64,000 bases of DNA from an uncultured Bacteroidales bacterium (lineage in GTDB: Bacteria; Bacteroidota; Bacteroidia; Bacteroidales; FEN-979), in contig CAIVAT010000095.1 of NCBI GenBank assembly GCA_903903985.1, positions 1 to 64,000 on the forward strand, read 5' to 3'. Every line of letters begins with the position of its first letter. Position 1 is the first letter of the stretch. A model generated the notes under the pieces. It had not been told where the DNA came from, ran no database searches, and saw only the letters and a list, made by a program, of their open reading frames with translations. Both the position numbers and the translations under genes were made by a program. Shown here one piece after another: positions 16,987 to 24,716 of this stretch.

Positions 16987-18192
16987 TCACGTTTTTTCCA
17001 CATAATTATCCACCACCCACTTTGCAAACGGGAAACTGCATGTAAAAGCCGGCGACACGGCATTGAGCACATGAATGGTTGCCTGGTCTCCCTCGACCAC
17101 GAAATCCATCACCAGTTCAAGTGTTTTGGTGTTCAGCAACTGGGCACGGATCCCGGGTTTGCTCCATTCGGTAAAGCCCGACTTGTCGATATGGTGCACC
17201 ATGCTTGTGGCCAGGTTGACAAAGTATGACTTGTTGTACTTCTTCATTTCATCAAAAGCGAGGCCACGGAAACCAAAGGCATTCGACAGGAACAAGCGGC
17301 TCTCCCATCCAAGGACATTTCCAAGTTCACCCGCATTGAAATTATCCATTCCCCTGTAATTCTCCCGCCAGAAAGCCGGGATGGAGGTAGGACCGATCTT
17401 GATGGTGCCATCCACCGTGATGGTGTAATGTACTCCCAGGAATGGGTTCTTCAGGTTGGGAACCGGGTAGATGTTGGTCCTGATGGGTTTGTCCTTTTTT
17501 GTATATTTCAGGTAAATTCCCTTGAACGGGATGATGGTATATTGCCGGGAGAATCCGAAATCGCGGGCAATCTTGTCGGCATAAAGCCCGGCCGTATTGA
17601 TCAATTTATTCGCTGAAAGCCGCTTCCCGGATCTGGTTTCAATGGTATTACCGTCAATTTTCCGCTTGTACCCTTCGTTGAAAAGGAACTTCACTCCCTG
17701 TTCCAGCAATTCATCGCGAACGGCTTTGTTCAGTTCAGTAGGATCAACCGTTGCCGTGCTTGGTGAATACAGCGCAAATTTGAACGTTCTGGCATTGGGG
17801 TCAATCTCTTTCATTTCGGCCTCGGTGATGATTTTCACATCAACCCCATTTCGTTTTCCCCTGCGCTCAAGTTCGTAAAGCGGTTCCAGCTCCGATTCAT
17901 CTTTGGCTACAACAACTTTCTCGCATTCGTTCAGTTTCAGTCCTTTTTGCCTGCAGAAATTTTTCATTGCCAGATTGCCATCACGCGTAAATTTAGCTTT
18001 CAGGGAATCGGCCGAATAGTAAAAGCCGGCATGAAGCACACCGCTGTTGCGGCCACTTGAGTGATACGCCACATCGGGCTCTTTTTCAATGATAGTTATG
18101 GATGCGGCGGCATTGCGCAATTTTAATTCGCGGGCAATGGCAAGGCCGATGATCCCGGCACCAATGATGAGATAGTCGGATTGTTCAATCAT
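16987..18192 (-). CDS. lhgO: L-2-hydroxyglutarate oxidase / dehydrogenase
   Basis: FAD-dependent enzyme oxidising L-2-hydroxyglutarate to 2-oxoglutarate, usually membrane-associated and feeding electrons to quinone. The 401 residues match the family. The dinucleotide fold is at the N-terminus (DYLIIGAGIIGLAIARELK, about 6-24). GRNSGVLHAGFYY (about 48-60), a signature of the LhgO group, follows, then VDPTELNKAV and INTAGLYADKIA. The C-terminal VLNAVSPAFTCSFPFAKWVV closes the FAD domain. It starts at ATG 18192. It is 52 nt downstream of a small membrane-anchored protein and 83 nt upstream of an Ldh-family oxidoreductase on the same strand, a plausible 2-hydroxyacid salvage group. Confidence 0.93.
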   Translation of the reverse strand: MIEQSDYLIIGAGIIGLAIARELKLRNAAASITIIEKEPDVAYHSSGRNSGVLHAGFYYSADSLKAKFTRDGNLAMKNFCRQKGLKLNECEKVVVAKDESELEPLYELERRGKRNGVDVKIITEAEMKEIDPNARTFKFALYSPSTATVDPTELNKAVRDELLEQGVKFLFNEGYKRKIDGNTIETRSGKRLSANKLINTAGLYADKIARDFGFSRQYTIIPFKGIYLKYTKKDKPIRTNIYPVPNLKNPFLGVHYTITVDGTIKIGPTSIPAFWRENYRGMDNFNAGELGNVLGWESRLFLSNAFGFRGLAFDEMKKYNKSYFVNLATSMVHHIDKSGFTEWSKPGIRAQLLNTKTLELVMDFVVEGDQATIHVLNAVSPAFTCSFPFAKWVVDNYVEKT

Positions 18193-18244
18193 CTTTTCAA
18201 TGTTGTTTTGAATAAACCTGGAAAAAACGTATGCTATGATATGA

Positions 18245-18613
18245 TTATCGAGGCGGTACTGTCACACTGTCAACCATGTACACCGTTTCACCGCGCCAAG
18301 GAAGTTTCCCGTTTTTTTCTTTATAATGCAGCACAACCATGGTCCCTTCCAACTTTAAAAGTTTTTCGGCAAGTGTCTTTTCAGGCACAGAAAAGTAGAA
18401 TTTTTCCGATGCGAGCGAGACATCCTGGTTGCTTTTTACGCTGCTCAGGATCAGTTCCCCCTCATAGGTTTTAAAAATGGTCCCTTTGTAGGAAAACTTC
18501 TGCAACAACCCGGACCGGTTCCCTTCGCTGTAAGTGAAACTGTATTTCCAATAGATAAAAACTGCCAGAAAAACCAGCACAACGGCAAGGCTCCAATATA
18601 GAAATTTTTTCAT
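18245..18613 (-). CDS. Small membrane-anchored protein of unknown function
   Basis: A 122-residue protein with one N-terminal hydrophobic helix (about 4-22, WSLAVVLVFLAVFIYW) and a short soluble domain, probably periplasmic. Recognisable stretches are GLLQKFSYKGTIFKTYEGEL and KLEGTMVVLHYKEK. Similar small proteins are widespread in Bacteroidota without assigned function, to my knowledge. It has its own TAnnTTTG promoter (18636-18643) and is divergent from the epimerase gene. The lhgO-like gene follows after 52 nt and may be co-transcribed. Confidence 0.75.
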   Translation of the reverse strand: MKKFLYWSLAVVLVFLAVFIYWKYSFTYSEGNRSGLLQKFSYKGTIFKTYEGELILSSVKSNQDVSLASEKFYFSVPEKTLAEKLLKLEGTMVVLHYKEKNGKLPWRGETVYMVDSVTVPPR

Positions 18614-18635
18614 GTCGCTATTAATTTTAATTCTA

Positions 18636-18643
18636 CAAACTTA
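18636..18643 (-). promoter_or_regulatory. Minus-7 box for the small anchored protein gene
   Basis: Minus strand TAAGTTTG, an exact TAnnTTTG match, 22 nt before ATG 18613. It pairs with an oppositely oriented box at 18687-18694, so the 109-bp gap holds two divergent promoters. Confidence 0.5.
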
Positions 18644-18686
18644 ATCGAACTTTTCCAAAAATCAAACTTCGTTTCATGGAGTTTTT

Positions 18687-18694
18687 TACTTTTG
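18687..18694 (+). promoter_or_regulatory. Minus-7 box for the epimerase/acyl-CoA ligase genes
   Basis: TACTTTTG, an exact TAnnTTTG match, 28 nt before ATG 18723. No strong TTG is seen at the usual distance upstream. Confidence 0.45.
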
Positions 18695-18722
18695 CTTTTT
18701 TTGACAATGAACGGAAGTTCCC

Positions 18723-19829
18723 ATGACATATAAAACCGACCCTGCGCCGTCAAATCCGCGGATCCTTTTAACCGGTGGTTCCGGGTTCCTCGGCAAAGCG
18801 ATTGTCAGGGAACTTCTCGACCCAGGTTCCCCGGTAAAACCATCCTTGTTGCGTATTTTCGACCTTTCGGCATACGATGGGCCCCCAGATACCCGCATGG
18901 AGATGGTTACCGGCGATATACGCGATGCTGCTGCTGTAAACCAAGCCTGCCGGGGCATAGACCTTGTGATCCATTCGGCTGCCATGGTCGACTGGGGTAC
19001 AAAACCGGAGCAGGAGGTGCTTTCCGTAAATTTCGGAGGCACTGAAAATATTGTCCGCGGCTGTTATGAGCACCATGTGCCCCATGTTGTTTATACCAGT
19101 TCCCTCGATGCCGTTTTCAGCGGTAAACCGATGGTGAACATCAACGAGAGCATCCCTTATCCCGAAAGGCACCCAAACATGTACTGCAGGAGCAAGTATC
19201 TTTCGGAGAAACTGATATTGGAAAGAAATGGCAAAGTGCACGATCCCGCGCCCGAAAATCAACCATCAAACATCAATAATCAGACACCGGTTCGTATGAC
19301 AACCTGCGTGCTGCGTCCTTCCGACATTTATGGCCCTGGCGACCCCTACCACATCGGTTCCCTGATCAACATGGCAAAGGGCGGGTTCTACGTTCGGCTG
19401 GGCGACGGCTCGTCAAGGTCGCAGCATGTGTATGTGGGCAACATGGCCTGGGCACATGTACTGGCCGCAAAGGCGCTGCTTGATAACAACCCCCGTGTTG
19501 ACGGCAATGCCTATTTCATCACCGATGGCCCCCCGGCAAACTTTTTCACCTTTTTCGACCGGATCGTGGAGGGGGCAGGCTTCCGGATATGGCCGAAGGA
19601 TATATGGATTCCGCGCCGCATCGCCTATTTCATGGGGATGATCTCGGAGGCAATTGCAAGGATGGCGAGGCCCGTTAAAAAATATGCTCCAAAATTCAGC
19701 CGGTTTGCCGTTATTTATACCTGCAGCGATTTTACCTTCACCTCATTTAAAGCACAGCAGGATCTCGGTTTCACACCAAAATATAGTGCGGAGGAAGCCT
19801 TCCGGCTCACGGTCGATCATTACCGTTAA
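18723..19829 (+). CDS. NAD-dependent epimerase/dehydratase of the 3-beta-HSD-like SDR group
   Basis: A 368-residue extended short-chain dehydrogenase. The NAD-binding motif is ILLTGGSGFLGKAIVREL (about 15-32), Asp in DLS follows at the end of the second strand, and the catalytic YxxxK is in NMYCRSKYLSE. The SSLDAVF and LRPSDIYGPGDPYHIGSL segments resemble the 3-beta-hydroxysteroid dehydrogenase/isomerase group; in bacteria many members act on sterol-like or lipid substrates. A short ATCA-rich insert (19255-19288) lies in a loop between the YxxxK segment and TTCVLRPSDIYG. The acyl-CoA ligase gene starts 40 nt downstream, suggesting a lipid-related pair. Substrate unknown. Confidence 0.88.
   Translation: MTYKTDPAPSNPRILLTGGSGFLGKAIVRELLDPGSPVKPSLLRIFDLSAYDGPPDTRMEMVTGDIRDAAAVNQACRGIDLVIHSAAMVDWGTKPEQEVLSVNFGGTENIVRGCYEHHVPHVVYTSSLDAVFSGKPMVNINESIPYPERHPNMYCRSKYLSEKLILERNGKVHDPAPENQPSNINNQTPVRMTTCVLRPSDIYGPGDPYHIGSLINMAKGGFYVRLGDGSSRSQHVYVGNMAWAHVLAAKALLDNNPRVDGNAYFITDGPPANFFTFFDRIVEGAGFRIWPKDIWIPRRIAYFMGMISEAIARMARPVKKYAPKFSRFAVIYTCSDFTFTSFKAQQDLGFTPKYSAEEAFRLTVDHYR
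19255..19288 (+). repeat. ATCA-rich repeat inserted in the epimerase reading frame
   Basis: The stretch consists of repeated A-ATCA and CATCAA units and encodes ENQPSNINNQTP between two conserved SDR segments. Such ATCAAnCATCAA strings usually occur between genes in Bacteroidota, so this looks like an in-frame insertion into a loop. Confidence 0.5.
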
Positions 19830-19869
19830 CCAGCCGCACCTGTTATTCCCCGACATTTTTTTTTAAAAG

Positions 19870-21555
19870 ATGGAAGGGAACGGTATTTTTTCAGAACTTA
19901 GCAATTCAAATGCCCTCACAATGAGTATTAAAACCACAAACCTGATTGTTGTTTTTGAAACTGCCATACGCAATAACTGGGACCTCACTGCGCTCTCAGA
20001 CTATGGTGGCGAATCTTTTTCATACAAACAGATCGGTGAACGGATATTGAAAGTTCATGCGCTTTTCCAGGCAAACGGTATTCAAAAAGGAGATCATGTG
20101 GCACTTCTGGGTAAAAATTCAGCCCATTGGTGTATGATGTACCTGGCTACCCTGACCTATGGCGCGGTCATTGTTCCCATTCTTCCCGATTTCAAGCCTG
20201 CCGACATCCATTACATCGTCACCCACTCCGATTCGTTGCTTCTGTTCGCTGAAGAGAATCTTTACAAGGATCTTGATCCGGAAGCCATGCCCCTGCTCAG
20301 GCATATCCTGAAAATACAGGATGATTCCATCTTATTCACACGGGATGGTTCACCCGGAACATCTGCCTCGCCTGCCACAGGAACTGTATTTTCTCCTGAC
20401 GCGATCCGGTTCCCCGCCTCACAGCCCGACGACATTGCGGTGATCAGCTATACTTCGGGAACCACAGGGTTTTCGAAAGGTGTTGTGCTCCAGCACAAGA
20501 GCCTGCTGGGCAACATTCTTTATGCCCATCGCAACATGCCGCTGAATCCAAGGGATAAAATTCTCTCCTTTTTGCCACTGGCGCACACCTATGGCTGTGC
20601 ATTTGAATTTCTGTTCCCCTTCACCCTTGGATGCGACATCACGTTTCTCACCAAAACACCATCACCCAAGATCATCATGCAGGCATTCCAGGAAATCCGT
20701 CCTGCCCTGATCCTCTCCGTTCCGCTGGTCATCGAAAAAATTTACAAATCACAGATCCTCCCGGCACTCCGTAAACCGTCGGTCGGGATCCTGATCCGGA
20801 TTCCGGTTATCAATGCCCTGGTTTACAAAAAGATCAGGAAGAAAATGGTGGAGGTTTTCGGGGGCAATTTCAGGGAGTTGGTGATAGGTGGCGCCCCGTT
20901 CAATGCCCAGGCCGAACGGTTTTTTAAAAAGATGAATTTCCCGTTTACCGTTGGGTATGGCATGACGGAATGCGGGCCGCTCATTGCATACGCATCCTGG
21001 AAAACCACCCAGCCCGGCGCTTCTGGGAGGGCGGTTGACGAACTCGAGGTTCGGATTGATTCACCTGATCCATACCACAGGTCGGGAGAGATCCTGATGC
21101 GTGGAAACCACGTGATGCTTGGATATTATAAAAATGAAGAGGCCACAAAAGCGGTGATCGACGCTGCCGGATGGCTGCACTCGGGCGACCTCGGCGTGAT
21201 TGACAGGAAGGGCAATATTTACATCAGGGGAAGAAGCAAGAGCATGATCCTCGGCCCGTCAGGGAAAAACATCTATCCCGAAGAGATTGAGGCAAGGCTC
21301 AACAACCGGTTCATGGTGATGGAATCGCTCGTGATCGACCGGGAAGACAAGCTGGTAGCCCTGATCTATCCCGATTACGATGCCATGGAAAAGGCCGGCC
21401 ATAAACCGGATGAGCTTAACGGGATTTTCGAAGGTTACATTCACGACCTGAACCATCACCTGCCGAAATACATTCGCCTTACCGGGTTTGAGATCGTTCC
21501 TGCTGAATTCGAAAAAACCCCGAAAAAAAGCATCAAACGGTTTCTTTACCAATAA
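19870..21555 (+). CDS. Long-chain acyl-CoA synthetase-like AMP-binding ligase
   Basis: ATP-dependent activation of a carboxylic acid, probably a fatty acid, to the acyl-CoA via acyl-AMP. The 561-residue length and motifs fit the ANL superfamily: P-loop-like VISYTSGTTGFSKGVVL (about 195-211), SFLPLAHTYG, GYGMTECGPL (about 362-371), HSGDLGVIDRKG, the hinge RGRSKSMILGPSGKNIYPEE, and the catalytic Lys in TPKKSIKRF near the C-terminus. ATG 19870 is used; an alternative start is the MSIKTTN methionine at 19921, which better matches family length. It follows the epimerase by 40 nt and precedes the HdeD-like gene by 30 nt. Confidence 0.93.
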   Translation: MEGNGIFSELSNSNALTMSIKTTNLIVVFETAIRNNWDLTALSDYGGESFSYKQIGERILKVHALFQANGIQKGDHVALLGKNSAHWCMMYLATLTYGAVIVPILPDFKPADIHYIVTHSDSLLLFAEENLYKDLDPEAMPLLRHILKIQDDSILFTRDGSPGTSASPATGTVFSPDAIRFPASQPDDIAVISYTSGTTGFSKGVVLQHKSLLGNILYAHRNMPLNPRDKILSFLPLAHTYGCAFEFLFPFTLGCDITFLTKTPSPKIIMQAFQEIRPALILSVPLVIEKIYKSQILPALRKPSVGILIRIPVINALVYKKIRKKMVEVFGGNFRELVIGGAPFNAQAERFFKKMNFPFTVGYGMTECGPLIAYASWKTTQPGASGRAVDELEVRIDSPDPYHRSGEILMRGNHVMLGYYKNEEATKAVIDAAGWLHSGDLGVIDRKGNIYIRGRSKSMILGPSGKNIYPEEIEARLNNRFMVMESLVIDREDKLVALIYPDYDAMEKAGHKPDELNGIFEGYIHDLNHHLPKYIRLTGFEIVPAEFEKTPKKSIKRFLYQ

Positions 21556-21585
21556 AATTTTAAACAAACTCTTAATCCTTACAAG

Positions 21586-22140
21586 ATGGAAACAATTCGA
21601 TTTAAAAACTGGTGGTTTTTGGCTGTCAACGGGCTTATTTTTATCACTTTAGGGGGCTTACTCCTGTTTTTAACAAAGGAATCCATTTTAACAATTATTA
21701 AATATTTTGGTATTTTTCTGCTTGCCGGCAGTGTTGTACTGCTTTTCATTGGGATCAATAACATCAGAAAAGACAAATCTGCAGCGATGCTCCTGATAGA
21801 AGCAATTGCCGGCACCGCCATCGGATTAGCCCTCCTTCTGTTCCCCCAGCCGACCCTCGATCTTTTTTTAATGTTGATTGGCATCTGGGCCATCATCATC
21901 GGGATCATCCAACTTGTGATCATCGTAAACACCAAAGGGGCCCTTGTCAATAAAAACGCAATCCTGATCAACGGATTACTGACCATCGCCTTGGGGATTT
22001 TCCTGTTATTCAAACCCTTTGACTGGGCCATTTTCATGGGCAAAATCATCGGAATCTGCGCTGCAATATTCGGGATCATGCTGGTTTACCTTGGGTTTGT
22101 CTTGCGTGCAGTTAAGACAAACGTGACACATGATGTGTGA
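21586..22140 (+). CDS. HdeD-like (DUF308) membrane protein
   Basis: A 184-residue inner-membrane protein with six predicted hydrophobic helices in three similar pairs (for example WWFLAVNGLIFITLGGLLLF, FGIFLLAGSVVLLFIGI, FLMLIGIWAIIIGIIQLVII). This repeat pattern is the DUF308/HdeD family, first known for acid resistance in Escherichia coli; a general stress role here is inference. It lies 30 nt after the acyl-CoA ligase gene and may share its transcript. Confidence 0.85.
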   Translation: METIRFKNWWFLAVNGLIFITLGGLLLFLTKESILTIIKYFGIFLLAGSVVLLFIGINNIRKDKSAAMLLIEAIAGTAIGLALLLFPQPTLDLFLMLIGIWAIIIGIIQLVIIVNTKGALVNKNAILINGLLTIALGIFLLFKPFDWAIFMGKIIGICAAIFGIMLVYLGFVLRAVKTNVTHDV

Positions 22141-22310
22141 CGCGTGACAGGAAATTAACCCAACCACCTCAACCCCCGTCTTCTTCTCCTGAAGGATAAG
22201 GGGTGCAGGGGATGAGGCAATTAAAATTTGTTTTCAGCGTAATATTTCCTTAATATTGCCCGAGCAAACCTGGGTGCAATGTCTGTTCATGCATCCGAAA
22301 ACCCACGATT

Positions 22311-24713
22311 ATGTTCGGATCAATCATTTTAGATATCGTAATAGGCTTGGTATTTGTGTACCTCCTTTACAGTCTGCTTGCCACCATCGTTGCGGAGCTC
22401 ATTGTTTCCTGGCTCGGGATCCGGGCAAGAATGCTGCGCCAGGCGATCGAACGGATGCTGAATGACCGCTATTACGAAGATACCGGGAGGAACCGGTTTC
22501 AAAAGATGGTCCATCCCCTGGCCATTTTCTTCCTTTATGAGTTCAGGGAATTCAAATCCAGCATGGCTGGCCGGTTTTACCAGCAGCCATCGATCAAGTA
22601 TCTTGCAAAAGGAAAAACCAGCTACTGGGGAATTCTCAGCAGCAGCAAACCCTCTTATCTCCGTCCCATGAATTTCTCTGAGACGTTGATCCAGATGCTG
22701 AAAGACAAGGGGGCCGGGGAAACCGTCATGCAGAAGATCGGGTTCACCCTGCGGTTCAATACCATACACATGCAGCCCAATTCCCTGAAGCAGATCAGTA
22801 ACATTTTCGATGATGCCGGGGGAAATGAGGATCTGTTTAAAGAAAAACTGAATCAGTGGTACAATGAAATGATGGAACGCCTGTCCGGTTGGTTCAAGCG
22901 CAAGATCCAGTTTGTCCTCTTCATCATCGGGATGATCATGGCCATCACCTTTAACATTGACAGCATCTCGATCGCTAAAAAGTTAGGCAAAGATAAAACG
23001 GCGCGCGAACAACTGGTGCAAATGGCTATCAATGCCAGCGATTCCAGCTCCTCCATCGCCAAAGCCCTGAAGGAGTCGAATGACAGCACCATCAGCGATT
23101 CGCTCATGAAGGAGAGCTACAGGCAGGTCAAACAGGCTTCGGACGATGCAGGAATGGTATTGGGGCTGGGTTGGAATCTTGAAAAATTATCCAGGCCGAG
23201 CACCAAAAAAATTCCGAATTCCACGGTGATCACCTGCTGGAACTATGCAAGTGTAAAACCGTTGTGCGGAGAATCTCCGAAACCCTGGAATGCCGACTCC
23301 CTTGCGATGATCGCCTTGAATAAATGTTTGAAAGACTCGGTGCTGAACGTAATTGTTTCGACTCAACAACTGCTGAAGAAGGAAAAAAACGACTCCCTGA
23401 GGGCAATGTATGCAACCATTCTCAGAGATAAGCAAAAGGTGCTGGACAAATTCACCGATGCCCTGAATTACTTTGGAAATACAAATTTTACGCAAATCAG
23501 CGGGATCATTGCTGCAGATCAGCAACACGCCACGTCGAACGGCAGCAGAAATTACCATGCCATTGAAAAAATCGGCTACATCCTGAAAAAGACTTTTTCA
23601 AGCTGGCTGATTCTCCTGGGTTTTATCATCACCGCCCTGGCCATTTCACTGGGATCGAATTTCTGGTTCGACCTGCTCGGGAAACTCGTATCCATGCGAT
23701 CGGCGGGTGTCAAGCCTGCTGAAAAGGAACCAGAGATCACGGATCCGGCTCCGGCTGCCTTTACCGGCGAAAGCATCGCCGTGAGAACCGTTTCAGCAGT
23801 ATCTAAAAAGTTGCCTGATCCGCCGGATGATATTTTTGCCTCGCTGGTCCATTCCTTGTCGCGCGAACTTTTAACCATTGCCGGGGTAAGATCCGTATTC
23901 AAAGGGAAGATCTACTTTGAAGGTGCGCCAACTCCCTGCATCAAAGTGAATGTTGCTGATGAGATCACCAAAAGCAGGGTGGAAAAACAACTCGGGAAAA
24001 TACCCGGCAATGTTAACGAAATACCCGTCGACATCGTTGTTTCCGGCCGGCCGCAAACCCACCAAGGGCCGCACCAGGGACAAATATCAAACAAATCGGG
24101 CATGAACGGAACCGGGTCGATCGGTTTGGTGGTCCAACACCAGGGAACCATGAAAAACCATCTCCTCTCCTGCTGGCATGTAATGAAAGGAGACCTGAAT
24201 TACGAATCCGACGATCCCTATACAACGATCGTCAACCATGAAAAAAACGACCTGGCCACCCGCTGGGCCGGCGGAATCGATCAATCTTACGATTTCGGCT
24301 TTGCACGCGTCCTTCCGGGGAAAACCTGTGACAATGGCTTTTTACAAACGCCCCTGAACCTCGGTTCCATCAGGTTCAGGCAGGTAACCGACAAAGATAT
24401 CAATGCACAGGTTGTGATCAAATATTATGACAGCATCAACGGGCTGGTGAAGACGGGTAAAATTTACGCCTGGTCGCCTGCCGTGCTCATCACTTATCCC
24501 GACAAACCCAGGTACATCAAAGACATCCTTGTGTTGACAGATGATTCATCAGGACAGGAAAAGACCATCAGTCAATCGGGTAATTCAGGGGCTGTCGTTT
24601 TTGACACCTCCGGTTTTGCAGTGGGAATGATCATTGCCGGGGATGACATGTATTCCTATGCGGTCAAACTTTCAAATATTTTTGACCTTTTCCCCGAAAT
24701 GAAAATCATATAA
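22311..24713 (+). CDS. Membrane-anchored trypsin-like serine protease with N-terminal three-helix module
   Basis: An 800-residue protein I do not recognise as a named family. Hydrophobic segments lie at about 5-30, 203-222 and 438-460. The basic stretch after the first helix (RARMLRQAIERML) and before the second (WFKRKIQF) suggests N-terminus out, residues 31-200 in the cytoplasm, and a loop at 225-435 with cysteines in the periplasm; this would place the C-terminal part in the cytoplasm. Residues about 500-590 form a small adaptor-like domain. The C-terminal 210 residues look like a chymotrypsin-fold protease: His623 (SCWHVM), Asp661 (YDFGFARV) and Ser759 (SQSGNSGAVVF, GNSG in place of GDSG), with the final GMIIAGDD strand. 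The next gene starts 3 nt after the stop, so the two are certainly co-transcribed. Confidence 0.78.
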   Translation: MFGSIILDIVIGLVFVYLLYSLLATIVAELIVSWLGIRARMLRQAIERMLNDRYYEDTGRNRFQKMVHPLAIFFLYEFREFKSSMAGRFYQQPSIKYLAKGKTSYWGILSSSKPSYLRPMNFSETLIQMLKDKGAGETVMQKIGFTLRFNTIHMQPNSLKQISNIFDDAGGNEDLFKEKLNQWYNEMMERLSGWFKRKIQFVLFIIGMIMAITFNIDSISIAKKLGKDKTAREQLVQMAINASDSSSSIAKALKESNDSTISDSLMKESYRQVKQASDDAGMVLGLGWNLEKLSRPSTKKIPNSTVITCWNYASVKPLCGESPKPWNADSLAMIALNKCLKDSVLNVIVSTQQLLKKEKNDSLRAMYATILRDKQKVLDKFTDALNYFGNTNFTQISGIIAADQQHATSNGSRNYHAIEKIGYILKKTFSSWLILLGFIITALAISLGSNFWFDLLGKLVSMRSAGVKPAEKEPEITDPAPAAFTGESIAVRTVSAVSKKLPDPPDDIFASLVHSLSRELLTIAGVRSVFKGKIYFEGAPTPCIKVNVADEITKSRVEKQLGKIPGNVNEIPVDIVVSGRPQTHQGPHQGQISNKSGMNGTGSIGLVVQHQGTMKNHLLSCWHVMKGDLNYESDDPYTTIVNHEKNDLATRWAGGIDQSYDFGFARVLPGKTCDNGFLQTPLNLGSIRFRQVTDKDINAQVVIKYYDSINGLVKTGKIYAWSPAVLITYPDKPRYIKDILVLTDDSSGQEKTISQSGNSGAVVFDTSGFAVGMIIAGDDMYSYAVKLSNIFDLFPEMKII

Positions 24714-24716
24714 CTC

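Noticed and set aside
22141..22310. Possible small RNA or riboswitch before the membrane protease gene
   Set aside because: The gap has C-rich and G-rich strings but no stable hairpin with a T-run and no known aptamer pattern.
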